Position numbers and translations under genes: made by a program
In this document: positions 36,006 to 43,969 of the stretch, one piece after another
Position numbering within the stretch: position 1 is the first letter of the stretch
How the letters are laid out: each line of letters begins with the position of its first letter
The notes under the pieces: model-generated
What the model saw: only the letters and a program-made list of their open reading frames with translations
Told to the model about the DNA's origin: nothing
Databases searched by the model: none
Source of the DNA: Oleispirillum sp965228165
GTDB taxonomy: Bacteria; Pseudomonadota; Alphaproteobacteria; Rhodospirillales; Rhodospirillaceae
Direction: 5' to 3'
Assembly: GCA_965228165.1 (NCBI GenBank)
Contig: CBDDHB010000003.1
Span: 1,302,001 to 1,366,000 of the forward strand
Length of the DNA: 64,000 bases

Positions 36006-36101
36006 GCAATCCCCCTGCGGACGAATCCCCTTCCAGATGGGCGCAGCGGCGCAGGCGAACCAGGGGCGCAACCACCGGAACCGGAAAGAAAACCATACCA
36101 G

Positions 36102-36184
36102 AGGGTAGGTCATCACCGCAACGGCGCGCCCACGGCGAGGAGCGCAGCGGTCCGAAGGGTACGTGAGCACCGCAGCGGCGCGAC
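36102..36184 (+). repeat. two direct repeats of about 29 bases, period 54
   Basis: AGGGTAGGTCATCACCGCAA at 36102 and AGGGTACGTGAGCACCGCAG at 36156 begin two units that agree at 23 of the first 27 positions. Both continue with CGGCGCG. They fill most of the spacer between bioY and the upstream membrane-protein gene. Their origin is unknown. Confidence 0.55.
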
Positions 36185-36210
36185 GCCGCGATGCGCCGAA
36201 ATGGGAACTT

Positions 36211-36753
36211 TCAACGTTTGATGATCGGATAGGCCTTCTTCACCGTCACGATCACCACCGCCGCCAGCGCCGCCTTCAGCAGATCGCCGGGCAGGAAGAC
36301 CATCGAGCCGACGAACGCCTTATACAGGCCGACCTTCGCCACCGCGCCCAGCCAGGGAATGCCCAGCAGATAGACCATGCCGATGCCGCCCGCGACGCAG
36401 GCGACGAAGGCCTTGAGAGGGTTGAGGCGACGCCACATCCGTTCGGTCAGCCAGCCGGTGAGGAAGGCGCCCAGGACATAGCCGATGGCGAAACCGCCGG
36501 TGGGGCCGAGGAAGATGCCGATGCCGCCGCGTCCGCCCGCGAGAAGCGGCAGCCCGGCGGCGACCAGGGCCATGAACGCCGCCTGGGCGAGCCCGCCGCG
36601 TTTCGCTCCCAGCACCCCGCCGGACAGCATCACCCCCAGGCTTTGCGCGGTGATCGGCGCGGCGACCATCGGCACCACCACCATCGGCAACAGGCCGAGG
36701 GCGGCGGTCACCGCCGCGAACAGGGCGGCATAGACCATATCCTTAACGGTCAT
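36211..36753 (-). CDS. bioY: biotin transporter substrate-binding subunit BioY
   Basis: This is the membrane S-component that captures biotin for an energy-coupling-factor importer. The 180-residue product has about six helices and typical BioY sequence: PITAQSLGVMLSGGVLGAKRGGLAQAAFMALVAAGLPLLAGGRGGIGIFLGPTGGFAIGYVLGAF. It is third in bioM-bioN-bioY. No BioR-type box (TTATCTATAA) was found upstream of bioM. Confidence 0.95.
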   Translation of the reverse strand: MTVKDMVYAALFAAVTAALGLLPMVVVPMVAAPITAQSLGVMLSGGVLGAKRGGLAQAAFMALVAAGLPLLAGGRGGIGIFLGPTGGFAIGYVLGAFLTGWLTERMWRRLNPLKAFVACVAGGIGMVYLLGIPWLGAVAKVGLYKAFVGSMVFLPGDLLKAALAAVVIVTVKKAYPIIKR

Positions 36754-36768
36754 CTTGGTTTCCTTCTC

Positions 36769-37368
36769 TCAGTCGGCGTCATAGGCGCGGGCGGCGATCG
36801 CCTCGGCCAGATCGTCGGCCATGCGCAGGGTGCGCACCAGAAGCGGCAGGACGACGGCGACGACGCTGCCCTCCAGGCCGCGCGCCCTCTGCGCCTCGCG
36901 GATTTCGGCGACGATGGCGAACAGCACCGGCACGAAGCGGATGGCGAGCGACAGGGTGAATCCCGCCTTGGCGGGCGACACCCCGACCAGCTTCAGCGGC
37001 GTCAGGGCGCATTCCAGCGCCTCCACCATCGCCGAGACGCGGGTGGTCAGGGTCAGCGACACCGCCAGCAGGATCACCGTGGACAGACGCGCGGCGACCA
37101 GCAGGGCGCTGTCCCTGTCCCCCAGGGCCAGATGGAAGGCGGCCAGCGCGGCGATCAGCACCGCCGCCGGGAAAATCTGTTTCAGCAGCGGCTTCGCGGG
37201 CAGCCAGGCGAGAACCGGCAGCGCCAGGGCGAAGCCGACGAACCCCGCCAGAACGAGACGATCGTCGGTGAGGAACACCGCCGCCCCGGCGACCGACAGC
37301 ACCGCCAGCTTGACCCCGGCGGGGACGCGATGCAGCCAGGTAACGCGGGACAGACAGATTTCGAACAT
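36769..37368 (-). CDS. bioN: biotin ECF transporter T component BioN
   Basis: This is the transmembrane coupling protein linking BioY to the ATPase. The 199-residue product has about five hydrophobic segments and the cytoplasmic coupling motifs REAQRARGLEG and AIAARAYDAD (Ala-Arg-Gly type). It lies seven bases after bioM and 15 before bioY. Confidence 0.92.
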   Translation of the reverse strand: MFEICLSRVTWLHRVPAGVKLAVLSVAGAAVFLTDDRLVLAGFVGFALALPVLAWLPAKPLLKQIFPAAVLIAALAAFHLALGDRDSALLVAARLSTVILLAVSLTLTTRVSAMVEALECALTPLKLVGVSPAKAGFTLSLAIRFVPVLFAIVAEIREAQRARGLEGSVVAVVLPLLVRTLRMADDLAEAIAARAYDAD

Positions 37369-37374
37369 CGGCGC

Positions 37375-38058
37375 TCAGCCCCCCGCCGCCATCAGATCGC
37401 GATAGAAGGGGATCGCCGTGGCGGGCGGCGCGTCGCAGACCAGCCGCCCCGCCTCGAACACCAGGACGCGCTCGAAATCGGCCAGAAACTCCAGATCGTG
37501 GGAAACCACCACCGCGGTCTGCGGCAGATCGGCGATGGCGCGGGCGACGCGGCGCTTGTTGCGCAGGTCGAGCAGGGTGGTCGGTTCGTCGAAGACGACG
37601 TAGTCCGGCTCCATCACCAGCACCGAGGAGATCGCCAGCATCTGCTTCTGCCCGCCAGAGAGCAGGTGCGCCGGGCGGGCGCGCAGCGCCTCCATGCCGT
37701 AACGGGCGAGCACCGCATCGACGCGGGCGGCGATGTCCGCCTTCGGCAGCTTCAGGTTCTTCAGGCCGAAGGCGATGTCCTCCTCGACCAGGGGATAGAC
37801 GATCTGGTTGTCCGGATTCTGGAAGACGAAGCCCACCTTGCGCCGCACCGCGCGCGCATCCCCGACCGTGGACAGGCCATCGACCTTGACCGTGCCACTG
37901 GAGGGCGCGACCAGGCCGTTGAGCAGGCGGGCGAAGGTGCTCTTGCCCGAGCCGTTGGCCCCGATCACCGCGATCCGCCGTTCGGGCAGGGACAGACTGA
38001 AGGGTTCCAGGGCGACCAGGTCGCCGAAGCGCACGCTGACGCCGTCGAATTCGATCAT
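37375..38058 (-). CDS. bioM: biotin ECF transporter ATPase BioM
   Basis: The 227-residue ATPase has Walker A GANGSGKST, Q-loop VFQNPDNQIVYPLVEEDI, signature LSGGQKQML and Walker B YVVFDEPTT. MIEFDGVSVRFGD is taken as the start (38058); a longer frame adds 20 non-conserved residues. With bioN and bioY it makes a complete biotin importer, notable because a biotin-dependent decarboxylase lies close by. Confidence 0.94.
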   Translation of the reverse strand: MIEFDGVSVRFGDLVALEPFSLSLPERRIAVIGANGSGKSTFARLLNGLVAPSSGTVKVDGLSTVGDARAVRRKVGFVFQNPDNQIVYPLVEEDIAFGLKNLKLPKADIAARVDAVLARYGMEALRARPAHLLSGGQKQMLAISSVLVMEPDYVVFDEPTTLLDLRNKRRVARAIADLPQTAVVVSHDLEFLADFERVLVFEAGRLVCDAPPATAIPFYRDLMAAGG

Positions 38059-38164
38059 CGATAAACCACCGGGAACAAACCGCGAAGGGAGGCTACCCCC
38101 CATGGCGGCGCGACGCAAGCGGGCGCTTCCATCGCGGCGGGAACTGCTTTAGCTTCGGCGGCGG

Positions 38165-38253
38165 GCCCGCTTGATGGAATTGGTAGACATAACGGACTTA
38201 AAATCCGTAGCCCGGTAACGGGCGTGCCGGTTCGACTCCGGCAGCGGGCACCA
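38165..38253 (+). tRNA. tRNA-Leu, anticodon TAA
   Basis: The acceptor stem is GCCCGCT with AGCGGGC, followed by A and an encoded CCA. The anticodon arm is ACGGA-CTTAAAA-TCCGT, with TAA at the anticodon. A long class-II variable arm (GCCCGGTAACGGGC) and a T-arm GCCGGTTCGACTCCGGC are present. It decodes UUA. A strong terminator follows at 38268. Confidence 0.97.
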
Positions 38254-38267
38254 ATCCCTCGCCGAAG

Positions 38268-38297
38268 AAAAAGGCTCCCGTTTCGGGGAGCCTTTTT
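38268..38297. terminator. bidirectional rho-independent terminator between tRNA-Leu and the IalB gene
   Basis: AAAAAGGCTCC and GGAGCCTTTTT form an 11-bp stem around a short loop, with T-runs on both strands. It lies 15 bases after the tRNA and 24 bases after the stop of the convergent gene at 38321, so it can end both transcripts. Confidence 0.88.
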
Positions 38298-38320
38298 CGC
38301 ATCCGCGCGAAGGCCGCGAA

Positions 38321-38842
38321 TCACATCTTCGAAAGACCCTCGGACAAACCCTTCAGCGACAGGGTGACGGCGGCGGCCTTGTCGCCCAGGCGGAATTCCG
38401 CCTTCGCCTGCTTGCCCTTCTTCATCTGGGCGAGGAAGGCGCCGTCCAGTTTCAGGGCGATTTCGCAGCCCTGGAGCACGCAGCGCTGGGCGAACATCTG
38501 GAAGCCCTGGCCGCCATCGACCGAAATCTTCACCCCCGGCGCGATGGTGTAGCCGAGCGGCAGATAGACGAACAGCACGCTCTCCTTCGGCGACAGGCGG
38601 AACACCGCTCCTTTAAGAACCGCCACCGGCTTGCCGTCCTTGCCGGTAATCTGCTCGATCTGCATCAGGCGGCAGGCGGGTTCCTGCCCGCCCTGCGCCG
38701 GGGCGCAGTTGGCGACCCAGTCGCCGAACTTGTCGCCGTCCTTCATCGACGCGGCGAACGCGTCCGCCGGAGCGGCGCAGACCGCAGCCGCCGCGACCAC
38801 AACCCCCGCGGCAAGGGCACGAAACTTACGAATAACGGGCAT
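38321..38842 (-). CDS. invasion-associated locus B (IalB) family protein
   Basis: The 173-residue product has a signal peptide (ALAAGVVVAAAAVCAAPADAFA). An IalB-type domain follows: FGDWVANCAPAQGGQEPACRLMQIEQ, PLGYTIAPGVKISVDGGQGFQMFAQRCVLQGCEIAL, and a C-terminal FRLGDKAAAVTLSLKGLSEGL. The paired cysteines are typical. In Bartonella the family is linked to erythrocyte invasion, but it is widespread in free-living alphaproteobacteria and no role in virulence should be assumed. Confidence 0.88.
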   Translation of the reverse strand: MPVIRKFRALAAGVVVAAAAVCAAPADAFAASMKDGDKFGDWVANCAPAQGGQEPACRLMQIEQITGKDGKPVAVLKGAVFRLSPKESVLFVYLPLGYTIAPGVKISVDGGQGFQMFAQRCVLQGCEIALKLDGAFLAQMKKGKQAKAEFRLGDKAAAVTLSLKGLSEGLSKM

Positions 38843-38977
38843 TTCCGATGTCCTGTGAGAGAACCCGTCCAGGACGGAACCCCCGCCCGGACCGCCGGGA
38901 CAGCCCCTCCGGGGCCGCGCCGACGGCCGGATGGTAACGGCTGCGCTCCCCGGGATCAAACCCGCAACATTCCGACG

Positions 38978-39391
38978 TCAGATGTGCATGATGCCGAAGC
39001 CCATCCGCTCGTGGTTGGTTTCGGGATGGAAGGCGGATTCGCCATAGGCCGCTACCACCAACCACTTACCGTCCTGAACGATCGCCACCTTGATCTTCAA
39101 CTGGCTTTCCCCGGCGACCAGGGGGGTGATGCCGTGCATCGCCTCCAGCCCGGCATGGATCACCGCGTGAATCTGCGATGCGCTTTTCTGCACCACGTTG
39201 CCGTGCAGGGCGCAGCCGACCAGGCTTTTGACGAAATTCTTCTGCACGTAGCTGAGCGCGCCCGAGACGTAGGTAACGGCGATCTTGATCGGTCCCGTGC
39301 TCAGGGCCTCGCGGAAGCTCCGTTCCTCCTCGTCGGAGGACATGGCGACCGTCATCGCGATCTTGCCAATTCGATTGCCCGATTTGTTCAT
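38978..39391 (-). CDS. HutP-family RNA-binding antiterminator homologue
   Basis: The 137-residue product aligns along its length with Bacillus subtilis HutP, which binds mRNA with L-histidine and Mg2+ to prevent termination in the hut leader. RIGKIAMTVAMSSDEEE matches the N-terminus. IHAVIHAGLEAMHGIT matches HutP SHALYHATMEALHGVT with both metal-site histidines. NHERMGFGIMHI matches EHETFGVGINHI with the third. GGAGG precedes the ATG. It lies downstream of the malonate operon with no hut genes in the window. The target RNA and ligand are unknown; the family call is from motif comparison by eye. Confidence 0.82.
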   Translation of the reverse strand: MNKSGNRIGKIAMTVAMSSDEEERSFREALSTGPIKIAVTYVSGALSYVQKNFVKSLVGCALHGNVVQKSASQIHAVIHAGLEAMHGITPLVAGESQLKIKVAIVQDGKWLVVAAYGESAFHPETNHERMGFGIMHI

Positions 39392-39411
39392 GGCGTTCCT
39401 CCGCTTTCTGC

Positions 39412-39440
39412 GTCGTCCATCCGTGGGTGGATGCGGCGAC
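39412..39440 (-). promoter_or_regulatory. hairpin in the 5' leader of the HutP-like gene
   Basis: GTCG and CATCC pair with GGATG and CGAC around a small internal loop (39412-39440). The hairpin lies 21 bases before the HutP-like start, just upstream of its GGAGG site. On the minus strand it is preceded by a run of eight A. On the plus strand it would look like a terminator (T8 at 39443-39450), but no plus-strand gene needs one. Confidence 0.45.
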
Positions 39441-39505
39441 GATTTTTTTTGATTGTCTCACCAAACGCGCCAATGGGGCAGGGTGTTCCTTTCACACAAA
39501 CGTTC

Positions 39506-39684
39506 GGGCTCGCGAAAGCGGGCCCGATTTTCGGACATCCCCGAAACGGAACGAACCGGTCACGCCGAAGTGGGGGGGGGAGAAGACCTGGCGAGACGGG
39601 GCTGACGTTGTCTCGGGGGTCTTGGCTCCGGCGTGACCGGCTGCCTCCGCGCCGCCATCAGGGATGGAACGGCGGAGCGGAGGC
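39506..39684. promoter_or_regulatory. cluster of nested hairpins between madM and the HutP-like gene
   Basis: There are three structures. (1) 39643-39684, 18 bases after the madM stop: GCCTCCG and CCGCC pair with GGCGG and CGGAGGC. (2) 39556-39640: an outer perfect 12-bp stem CCGGTCACGCCG/CGGCGTGACCGG encloses AAGACC/GGTCTT, which encloses CGAGAC/GTCTCG. (3) 39506-39527: CGGGC/GCCCG with an inner GC pair. Together they fill most of the 310-base gap. They may end the malonate operon transcript or act as a switch for the HutP-like gene. Confidence 0.65.
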
Positions 39685-39701
39685 GGATGAAGGGTGGCCG
39701 T

Positions 39702-40474
39702 CTACCCCATGATCGCCTTGATCATGAAGAAGCCGATCGACGGGCAGACCAGACAACCGAACCCGGTGTAGAAGGTCGCGGTCATCGCGCCGTAGGGCAC
39801 CAGCTTCGGATCGGTGGCGGCCAGACCGGCGGCGGTGCCGCTGGTGGTTCCCATCAGACCGCCATAGACCGCCGCCGCAGCCGGACTGGTCAGGCCGAAC
39901 GGCTTGGCCAGAAGCGGCGTCAGGATCATCACCGCGATCGACTTGACCACGCCCGCGGCGATCGACAGGGCGATCACCTCGGAGCTCGCGCCCAGCGCCG
40001 TCCCGGTCACCGGGCCGACGATGAAGGTGGCGGCGCCGGCGCCGATGGTGGTCATCGACACCGAGTCGGTATAGCCGAAGGCCCAGGCGACGATCGCGCC
40101 GACGAAGAACGACAGGAAAACCCCGACCACCAGGGCGATGGTTCCGGCCAAACCGGCCTTCTTCAGTTCCTCCAGCTTGATGCCGAAGGCGGTGGCGATG
40201 ATGCAGAAGTCGCGCAGCATCGCGCCGCCCATCAACCCGATGCCGGAGAAGAAAGCGACGTCGGCGATGCCTTTCTTGCCGCCGGTGATGTCGCCGCCGA
40301 CATAGGCGAGGACCAGACCGACGACGATGGCGATGGCGGAGCCGTGAACGCGACCTTGGTCAGGTGCTTCGAGGCTTCATAGGACAGCCAGGTGATCACG
40401 CCGACGATGACGAACGCGGTGACCAGGGCGTTGCCCTTGACCACCTTCATAACCAGTGCGGAAAACATATCCAT
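39702..40474 (-). pseudogene. madM: malonate transporter subunit MadM, frameshifted
   Basis: The N-terminal part reads MDMFSALVMKVVKGNALVTAFVIVGVITWLSYEASKHLTKVAF. One base is then missing near 40340, where TTCACGGCTCC should read TTCACNGGCTCC. The frame resumes as GSAIAIVVGLVLAYVGGDITGGKKGIADVAFFSGIGLMGG and continues to 39702. Repaired length is about 257 residues with some eight helices, normal for MadM, which works with MadL to import malonate. The break could be real or a miscalled G/C run. Confidence 0.85.
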
Positions 40475-40495
40475 GATGTTCGATCCCCCGATGCC

Positions 40496-40879
40496 TTATT
40501 TCGCCGAATCGTCGGACAGTTGGGTGGTGTCGGCCATCGCGGTCAGCGGACGGATTAACACGAAACCCGCGAACACCGCCGCCAGACCGGCGATCACCGC
40601 GATCCAGCCGCCCTTCAGCGCGGCGACGACGTTCTGCTGCGCCGCCATCGCGATCACCACCGGGATGTACATCGCATTCCAGAAATTGATGCCGCTTTCC
40701 GCCAACTTGGACAGCTTGCCCTCGTCCATCAGCTTGCGCGTCACCAGGACCAGGAACAGCATGGCGAAACCGACGCCGCCGACGTTGGCGGAAATCCCCA
40801 TCAGACGCCCCAGCGCTTCGCCCAGCACGTTGCCGACGATCGCGCACAATCCCATGATCAAAAGTCCGTAGATGACCAT
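40496..40879 (-). CDS. madL: malonate transporter subunit MadL
   Basis: This is the small subunit of the MadLM malonate importer in the cytoplasmic membrane. The 127-residue product has four hydrophobic segments and the family sequence LGEALGRLMGISANVGGVGFAMLFLVL...SGINFWNAMYIPVVIAMAAQQNVVAAL. AAGGAG precedes the start. It is intact, in contrast to its partner madM. Confidence 0.93.
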   Translation of the reverse strand: MVIYGLLIMGLCAIVGNVLGEALGRLMGISANVGGVGFAMLFLVLVTRKLMDEGKLSKLAESGINFWNAMYIPVVIAMAAQQNVVAALKGGWIAVIAGLAAVFAGFVLIRPLTAMADTTQLSDDSAK

Positions 40880-40964
40880 TCTTCGAACTCCTTAAAGAAA
40901 ATTTGTCCCTCGTTTCGTCCCCGGATCGCCGGGACGGCGCGAACCGCCGCCCCGGACCTGGGCC

Positions 40965-41174
40965 TTATTCGATCACCATGATCAGGGCGCCCGGCTTCAA
41001 ACGCTCGCCGGCGGCCACCGCGATCGACTTCACCGTGCCGTCCTGGGGGGCCGGCATCGGGTTCTTCATCTTCATCGCCTCGAGGACGCAGAGCACCTCG
41101 CCCTTCTTCACCTCCTGACCGACCGCGACCTTGATCGCATCCACGGTGCTCGGCATTTTGGCCTTGATATCCAT
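40965..41174 (-). CDS. madF: biotin carrier protein of malonate decarboxylase (MadF-like)
   Basis: The 69-residue product is a minimal biotinyl domain. The biotinylated lysine is in VLCVLEAMKMKNPM (about residue 35), flanked by the two half-barrel sequences AKMPSTVDAIKVAVGQEVKKG and GTVKSIAVAAGERLKPGALIMVIE. It carries CO2 from the carboxyltransferase (MadCD) to the membrane decarboxylase MadB. A biotin carrier distinguishes this system from the biotin-independent Mdc enzyme. It starts after AAGGAG. Confidence 0.94.
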   Translation of the reverse strand: MDIKAKMPSTVDAIKVAVGQEVKKGEVLCVLEAMKMKNPMPAPQDGTVKSIAVAAGERLKPGALIMVIE

Positions 41175-41242
41175 CAGTCTTCTCCTTGTCATAAGGGCCG
41201 CCCGGACCTTCGGGCGACACGGGGGTAAGTCCTGTTCTTCAA

Positions 41243-41920
41243 TCAGAGGATGGCGAAAGCCTCCGTCCGATCGATCATCCGCACGTCGTCCAGGCTCTTC
41301 GCCAGCAGACTGCGCGACGGGGAAAGCCACTCGGCCAGCTTGACGCCGCTGCCGTCTTTCAGTTCGAGTTCGATGTCGATGCGACGTCCCAGTCCCTGGG
41401 CGATGATCTCCGTGTCGGCGGCGAAGCGCGCCAGATGCGCCGCGTCGCCCGAAACCAGGAGATCGAGGTCCGAGTCCTCGCAGGTGTAGGAAAGCCCGGT
41501 GACGACCGCGAGCGCCGCCGACCCCAGCAGGCCGACCCGCACGCCGCACACCGCGCCCCGCGCCACCACGGCGCGCGCCGCATCGCCGATGACGCCGGAA
41601 AGCTCTCCCGCCCGCGCCGCGACCCGATAGGGGTCGGTCAGGGCGACGATGTCCTTTTGCTCCACCCGCACCGCGCCGCGCACCCGCGCGCCCGCATGGC
41701 GGAAGGGGAAGGAAAAGCCCAGTTGCGCCTGCCCCGGCCCGACGTCCAGGGTCGGACGGCAGACGATCCCCGGAAGATCGTTGCCGCACAGACAGGCGAC
41801 CACCCGCGCCGCGACATCCGGGGCGCGGAACGGCGGCAGCAAACCTTCCACCACCGCCTCGGGCAGGGCGGCGCGGGCGTCGGCGGACAGATCGGCCAGA
41901 AGGTGACGGACAAGGCGCAT
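41243..41920 (-). CDS. mdcG: malonate decarboxylase holo-ACP synthase, MdcG/MadK type
   Basis: It is a nucleotidyltransferase that attaches the phosphoribosyl-dephospho-CoA prosthetic group to the acyl carrier protein. The 225-residue product has the family motif VGLLGSAALAVVTGLSYTCEDSDLDLLV, in which GSAA and DSDLD are the nucleotidyltransferase active-site elements. Its place between madH and madF matches madK of Malonomonas rubra. It is translated just after madH from a GGAG site. Confidence 0.87.
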   Translation of the reverse strand: MRLVRHLLADLSADARAALPEAVVEGLLPPFRAPDVAARVVACLCGNDLPGIVCRPTLDVGPGQAQLGFSFPFRHAGARVRGAVRVEQKDIVALTDPYRVAARAGELSGVIGDAARAVVARGAVCGVRVGLLGSAALAVVTGLSYTCEDSDLDLLVSGDAAHLARFAADTEIIAQGLGRRIDIELELKDGSGVKLAEWLSPSRSLLAKSLDDVRMIDRTEAFAIL

Positions 41921-41923
41921 CGG

Positions 41924-43027
41924 TTATCTCCGTTTGGTCCAGACCGGATCGGTCTTGGCGGTGGTGGAGAGCTCCAACTGCGCGCGCAGCAGGTCGTCGA
42001 ACATCCGGGTGGCTACCGGGCCGACGAACCGGGGCCCGTCCGCCAACGCGGACGGATCGCCGATCGCCAGGCCCGGCACCAGCACCAACTCGGTGGCGGG
42101 CGCATTGGTGGCGAGGTTGGGGGAAACCTTCACCACGCGGCCCTTGATGCGCAAAATGGTGCGCGCCACCTTGTCGATGCTTTCGACGGCGGAGAGAGTC
42201 GTCGCCGTCACCACGACCTCGTATTCGGGATGGGTGCGACGGCGGCGGTAGGTGAGAATCCGTCCCGCCGGATTGCAGACATGGCCGCTTTCCGCCACCG
42301 GAAAGCTGTCGGCCATCGGCAGACCGCCGACCACCAGCTCGCGATAGCCCTCTCCGGCGGGGGAAGGGACCAGGCCGATGTCGTCGCGCAGCGGCACGCC
42401 ATCCAGGGTCAGCCAACCGAATTCCTGGCAACCGTAGACGTCGTGCACCGCATAGCCCAGGCTTTCCGCCACGGGCAGAAGTTCCAGATCCAAGGGCGTC
42501 CCCGCGGTCAGCAGGACGCAGGATGTCGGCAGTTCGTCCGCCAGGCCCAGGCGTTTCGCCTCTTCCAGGCTGGCGCGAATGAACGAGGATTCGCCCAGGA
42601 TGACGTCGGGCTTCTCGCGGCAGACCTTGGCGATGAAGGCGTCGCGGCTGGAACGGTCGAGAAAGAACCAGGACAGACCGCAGGCCTCCAAAGCCGCCTT
42701 CGAGAACACGTTGACCAGCGGCGCATAGGTCACCAGCATGCGCCGCCCGGCGCCGATTCCCAAGGCCTGGAAAAGGCGCCGGGCGACCTCACAGCGACCC
42801 GCGATCTCGCTGTGAACCACGCCGACGATGTTCTGGAACGCCGAGGACCCGGTGGTGAACGTCAGGTACGCCAGATTGAAGGGGGTATGAACCTCTTCGA
42901 TCACGTGCGCCGCCGTCGGTCCCGCGATTCCCTTCTCCACCAGGCCGCGCCGGGGCATTTCCGCCAGCGACGGCGCGGTGGACAGGGTGTTGGCCAGTTC
43001 CTCGAAACGATCCAGATCATCGGACAT
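41924..43027 (-). CDS. madH: acyl-carrier-protein:acetate ligase MadH
   Basis: It acetylates the thiol of the decarboxylase acyl carrier protein using ATP and acetate, which starts the catalytic cycle. The 367-residue product resembles adenylate-forming enzymes of the phenylacetate-CoA ligase type (LAYLTFTTGSSAFQNIVG; VHDVYGCQEFGWLTLDG; IKGRVVKVSPNLATN). It is shorter than classic CoA ligases, as expected for MadH. The assignment rests on fold resemblance plus exact operon position. Confidence 0.8.
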   Translation of the reverse strand: MSDDLDRFEELANTLSTAPSLAEMPRRGLVEKGIAGPTAAHVIEEVHTPFNLAYLTFTTGSSAFQNIVGVVHSEIAGRCEVARRLFQALGIGAGRRMLVTYAPLVNVFSKAALEACGLSWFFLDRSSRDAFIAKVCREKPDVILGESSFIRASLEEAKRLGLADELPTSCVLLTAGTPLDLELLPVAESLGYAVHDVYGCQEFGWLTLDGVPLRDDIGLVPSPAGEGYRELVVGGLPMADSFPVAESGHVCNPAGRILTYRRRRTHPEYEVVVTATTLSAVESIDKVARTILRIKGRVVKVSPNLATNAPATELVLVPGLAIGDPSALADGPRFVGPVATRMFDDLLRAQLELSTTAKTDPVWTKRR

Positions 43028-43045
43028 GTTGGGTTTCCTCCGCGA

Positions 43046-43942
43046 TCAGGCCGCGCCCGGCAGGAAGCGATCGGCCACCTTGGCCAGTTCCGCTTCCAGC
43101 AGGGCGATCACCTGCGGCCGCACCACGCGACCGCCGCGTTCCGCACCCAGGGCGCCGCGACCCCACGGACCCAGGGTGTCGTCCTTGCCCGCCACCTTGG
43201 CGGCGCGGACCTCGGCGACGTGGCGCGCCACGGCGGCGCGCATCGCGCCGATTTCGCCGACGATCTCCTCCACTCCGCCCAACCGCTCGAAGAACTGCGG
43301 CCCGGCGGCGAAGACCGGGTTGCCCTCGGCCAGCTTCTCCAGGACCTCGATGTCCTTCTTGACGATGCGCGAGATCGAGGTCAGCGGCATCACGTGGATC
43401 ATCGTGCCGAAGCGCGAGTCCAGCGACAGGATGCGGTCCGCCTGCAACCCGTGGCAGAGGAAGGCGCCCGAAATCGCCCGCCCGATCACCATGGCGACGA
43501 TCGGGTGCCCGGCCAGGCGCGCCTCGGCCAGGGCCAGCTGATAGGCCCCGGTCGACTTGTTCATGCCGAAGATTTCCTCGACCTTGCCGGGACCGTTGCC
43601 GGGGGTGTCGACGATCAGCACGATGGCGCGCTTGTTCGCCTTGGCCTCGGCCTTGTCGGCGGCCATGGTGGCATAGACCGCCTGCGCCATCTTGTAGCCT
43701 TCCTCCATGCCGATCACCCCGGCATAAACCACCGGGAACTTCTCGTTGAAGGCTTCGGCATCGTTGGCGATGACGGTGACGGTCTTGCCGTCCAGCTTCG
43801 CGGTGCCGACCACCGCGCCCGGCCCGAAGGCCGGGTCGTCGAAGCTTTTCGCGCCGACGGTGTTCTCGGTAAAGGTGCCCTCGTCGCAGATCAGATCGAT
43901 CGCGGCGCGCCCCTGTCCCAACAAGGTTTCCATGTTTTCCAT
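43046..43942 (-). CDS. madD: malonate decarboxylase carboxyltransferase subunit MadD
   Basis: This is one half of the carboxyltransferase that moves the carboxyl group of malonyl-ACP to biotin on MadF. The 298-residue product is of the MdcE/gamma type: FPVVYAGVIGMEEGYKMAQAVYATM, VDTPGNGPGKVEEIFGMNKSTGAYQLALAEARLAGHPIVAMVIGRAISGAFLCHGLQADRI. It is co-translated with madC 27 bases upstream. Confidence 0.93.
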   Translation of the reverse strand: MENMETLLGQGRAAIDLICDEGTFTENTVGAKSFDDPAFGPGAVVGTAKLDGKTVTVIANDAEAFNEKFPVVYAGVIGMEEGYKMAQAVYATMAADKAEAKANKRAIVLIVDTPGNGPGKVEEIFGMNKSTGAYQLALAEARLAGHPIVAMVIGRAISGAFLCHGLQADRILSLDSRFGTMIHVMPLTSISRIVKKDIEVLEKLAEGNPVFAAGPQFFERLGGVEEIVGEIGAMRAAVARHVAEVRAAKVAGKDDTLGPWGRGALGAERGGRVVRPQVIALLEAELAKVADRFLPGAA

Positions 43943-43969
43943 CAGACTCTCCTGTTTCCTGGGGCGGGC

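Noticed and set aside
38059..38164. BioR-type operator before bioM
   Set aside because: No TTATCTATAA-like palindrome is present in the spacer.
38321..38842. IalB protein as an invasion factor
   Set aside because: The domain is common in non-pathogenic alphaproteobacteria, and the name comes from Bartonella. Nothing here supports a virulence role.
39443..39450. Hairpin plus T8 as a plus-strand terminator
   Set aside because: No plus-strand gene ends upstream. On the transcribed (minus) strand the T-run is an A-run before the stem, so a terminator call is not supported.
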